Source: Belliella alkalica (GTDB taxonomy: Bacteria > Bacteroidota > Bacteroidia > Cytophagales > Cyclobacteriaceae). From it: DNA of 64,000 bases. The translations under genes and the position numbers were made by a program. Below are positions 61,897-64,000 of this stretch, piece after piece. The DNA lies in assembly GCF_022549785.1 (NCBI RefSeq), contig NZ_JAKZGO010000005.1:50440-114439 (forward strand), read 5' to 3'. Position 1 is the stretch's first letter, and each line of letters opens with the position of its first letter. Under the pieces are notes generated by a model. The model searched no databases, was not told the DNA's origin, and saw only the letters and a program-made list of their open reading frames with translations.

Positions 61897-64000
61897 ATGA
61901 ATATAAAATTTTACCTAACATTTATTGCTGGGATATTGATATTGCATTTTTTTTCGGGAGAGGTTTTGGGGCAGACCTATACAACAAGTGGCTTGAGTAC
62001 CAACTGGAATGATCCAGCTGCATGGGTTAAGACAAATCCTGAAAGTTGTGGGACTGAAAACCCTGCTGACATTCCACCTTTAGGACCTGTATATGCGGCT
62101 TGTGATATTAGAATAGTTATTAATCATCCAATAGGAAGGCCTGGAAATGCGAACATTGGTGGCGGAAATGTAAGGTCAATTACAATTAACGAAGGCGGAG
62201 AAGTACAGTTTGGAGGAAATTTAATTGTAAATAATGTTGGAGCTCCCACTTTCCTGTTCCAGATAAATGATGGAGGGCTACTTGAAGTTCAAGGAACATT
62301 AGGAATTCAAGCAGGAGCAACTTTTAATCTTGTCAATACAAATAATATATCACCTAAATCAACCGTAAAAGTAAATCGGCTAACTTTTATAAATTCTGGT
62401 TCAGGACAATCTGTGAACATAGGTGTAAATACAATTTTTATTGTAGAGGATCGAACTAGACTAGAAGGTGGTGGAGCATTAAACATACAAGGTGATTTTA
62501 AAACTAATGATTTAAATTCCGCCAATTCGGGAGGAAGCTCAGTAAATATTTCTGGTAATGGGACTTTAAATGCTACTGGCAATATACAAATAGATGGTTT
62601 CCCATTTAATTTAACTGGGAATGCAAGTTCAGTAGTTGGAGGAAATTTAAATATAACAAATAGTGGAAGTAGCGCACTAAATCTTGCCTCAGGTACGAAC
62701 TTCATAGTATTAGGAAGAAACAGTTCTATAGCAAGTGGAAAAACCCCTAATAATGGCTGCTTTCAAACACCAGAAAATGGAAATACATGTAGTTCTTCCG
62801 CTTGCTTGACAGTAAATGAAGTTCTACTTTCAGATGGATCATTTACAAGAACTTTCACTTTTATCTGTAATACAGATTGGACTATCCCTGGCCCTAGCGA
62901 TGGCGTTGAACCTGTAGATGAAGCAGAGATCCTTGTCGTAGCTGGCGGCGGAGGAGGAGGAAGAGGTTCTAGCGCTGGTGGAGGAGGCGCTGGAGGTCTT
63001 ATATATGTTGTTTCTGAAACTCTGCCTTTTGGAACAAGCGTTCCTGTTATTGTTGGAACTGGAGGAGCTGGCTCTACAAATACAAATGCAAGAGGTCAGA
63101 GTGGCTTCAATTCCAGTTTTTTGACTTTTACAGCCATCGGTGGTGGTGGTGGTGGATCTAACGGAACACAAAGAAATGGTGCTGCTGGAGGATCTGGTGG
63201 GGGGGGGGCCCACTCTAGTGGAAGTGGAGGAACAGGAACACCAAGTGGAGGAAATAATGGAGGTGATGGAAACAACTCAGGCGGGAATTCTGCAGGAGGT
63301 GGTGGTGGCGGATTTACTGGAGCAGGCGGGTCGCCAGCGAACTCAGACGGAACACCAGGTGGTAATGGCGGAACGGGCCTACCAAATGAAACTTCAGGAT
63401 CTTCAGTGATCTATGCAGGTGGAGGTGGTGCTACTGGATCTGGAGGTAACGGATCTGGCGGCTCAGGAGTTGGAGGAGATGCTAATGGTTCTGGCAATAA
63501 CAGAAATGGAAGAAGTCCAGGATCCGGAGGAGGGGCCACTTCTTCCGGATCAAGCGGAAATGGTGCCAATGGTATTGTAATAATTAGACAATCTTTCAGA
63601 CTCCTCCCAGTAGAATTCCTAGAAATTAACGCTACTTTCATTCCACAAAACCGAACCTCAACAATCTCTTGGGCGACGGGTAAAGAATGGGAAAACTCAC
63701 ATTTCGAAATTGAAAGAGCACTTGATAACGTAAAGTCTTTTGAGAAAATAGGGGAAGTGGAAGGTGTTGGCTACTCTGATGATGTGGAAAAGTATAGCTT
63801 TATAGATGAAAAACTTCCTCTTCTTGGTGTTATTGCATACTACAGGCTGAAGCAGGTGGATTTCTCTGGATCTTTTTCATACAGTGATGTGGTTGGAGTA
63901 AGAATCCCTCCTACGATTATCACCAAAGGAGTTTGGAGGGCATTTCCTAATCCTACCTCAGGGGAATCTTTCAATCTTGAATTGATAAACAATAGAGAAT
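61897..64000 (+). CDS. Secreted Gly-rich T9SS cargo protein, 3' end beyond window
   Basis: An uninterrupted frame of at least 701 codons from ATG 61897 to the window edge. A signal peptide (KFYLTFIAGILILHFFSG..., cut near LGQ) is followed by a repetitive beta-helix-like region (to ~290) and a very Gly-rich region (~348-560) with GGGGG and SGGSG runs. Then comes an Ig/FN-like module (LLPVEFLEINA, residues ~568-665) related to that of the 56519 protein, and the start of a type A sorting domain at FPNPTSGES (~684). Ten consecutive G at 63199-63208 lie inside the Gly-rich part. Surface adhesin or structural role is inferred. Confidence 0.85.
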   Translation, partial: MNIKFYLTFIAGILILHFFSGEVLGQTYTTSGLSTNWNDPAAWVKTNPESCGTENPADIPPLGPVYAACDIRIVINHPIGRPGNANIGGGNVRSITINEGGEVQFGGNLIVNNVGAPTFLFQINDGGLLEVQGTLGIQAGATFNLVNTNNISPKSTVKVNRLTFINSGSGQSVNIGVNTIFIVEDRTRLEGGGALNIQGDFKTNDLNSANSGGSSVNISGNGTLNATGNIQIDGFPFNLTGNASSVVGGNLNITNSGSSALNLASGTNFIVLGRNSSIASGKTPNNGCFQTPENGNTCSSSACLTVNEVLLSDGSFTRTFTFICNTDWTIPGPSDGVEPVDEAEILVVAGGGGGGRGSSAGGGGAGGLIYVVSETLPFGTSVPVIVGTGGAGSTNTNARGQSGFNSSFLTFTAIGGGGGGSNGTQRNGAAGGSGGGGAHSSGSGGTGTPSGGNNGGDGNNSGGNSAGGGGGGFTGAGGSPANSDGTPGGNGGTGLPNETSGSSVIYAGGGGATGSGGNGSGGSGVGGDANGSGNNRNGRSPGSGGGATSSGSSGNGANGIVIIRQSFRLLPVEFLEINATFIPQNRTSTISWATGKEWENSHFEIERALDNVKSFEKIGEVEGVGYSDDVEKYSFIDEKLPLLGVIAYYRLKQVDFSGSFSYSDVVGVRIPPTIITKGVWRAFPNPTSGESFNLELINNRE

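Noticed and set aside
62307..63641. Open frames opposite and out of frame within the Gly-rich gene
   Set aside because: Produced by GGA/GGT-rich codons of the true frame, which is open from 61897 to the window end with signal peptide and sorting domain.

Overview
The window reads as chromosomal DNA of a Bacteroidota bacterium, most likely order Cytophagales (Cyclobacteriaceae/Algoriphagus-like). This is inferred from three things. Two large secreted proteins carry type IX secretion (T9SS) C-terminal domains. Many genes have the Bacteroidota promoter -7 motif TAnnTTTG (several with a TTG/TTTG box 19-22 nt upstream) and no Shine-Dalgarno sequence. IF2 and Rho carry long Pro/Lys/Glu-rich N-terminal extensions. 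No rRNA, tRNA, CRISPR array, prophage or intact insertion sequence was recognised.

Layout. 1-2.1 kb: end of rpsU, three tandem 125-bp repeats, a xerC-type recombinase and hpf. 2.1-7.3 kb: an envelope glycosylation group (two GT-C transferases, a polyprenyl-phosphate GT2 and a flippase-like membrane protein). 7.4-11.8 kb: an AAA_14/DUF4143 ATPase, chrA with a 2OG-Fe(II) oxygenase, and a lipoprotein. 11.9-16 kb: serS, a repeat-bearing gene desert, a secreted two-repeat protein and an RluB-type pseudouridine synthase. 16.1-19.2 kb: a tight operon of an arginase-like protein, a cytochrome b5-like protein, a MurK-type kinase and murQ. 19.3-23.5 kb: a solitary nqrF, accD and cstA. 23.5-29.5 kb: an accessory stretch with a zinc-peptidase-like lipoprotein, a HigBA-type toxin-antitoxin pair with a clear operator, a PAP2/haloperoxidase-like lipoprotein plus outer-membrane protein, and decayed repeats. 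29.7-34.5 kb: the rimP-nusA-infB operon, read leftward. 35.1-40.5 kb: mreB-mreC-mreD-mrdA-rodA for rod-shape peptidoglycan synthesis. 40.8-47.6 kb: a MoxR/DUF58/DUF4350/DUF4129/SpoIIM cluster with a divergent RDD gene. 47.8-54.2 kb: an M14 peptidase, an unknown acidic-linker protein, a ferredoxin, tdk and recO. 54.4-56.2 kb: rho. 56.5-64 kb: two T9SS cargo proteins flanking an iota-carbonic-anhydrase-like lipoprotein and a DUF2490 outer-membrane protein; the last cargo gene runs off the window.

How the genes work together. The core is information processing (serS, infB, nusA, rimP, rho, recO, hpf) and cell-envelope biogenesis (mre/rod genes, murQ/murK recycling, polyprenyl-sugar glycosylation, lipoproteins and T9SS cargo). 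The items most worth a second look are the G10 homopolymer inside the last surface-protein gene (possible phase variation), the iota-CA-like lipoprotein, the arginase-like protein with altered metal ligands in a murein-recycling operon, the toxin-antitoxin operator overlapping its promoter, the hairpin in the rimP-nusA-infB leader, and several families of dispersed or tandem intergenic repeats.
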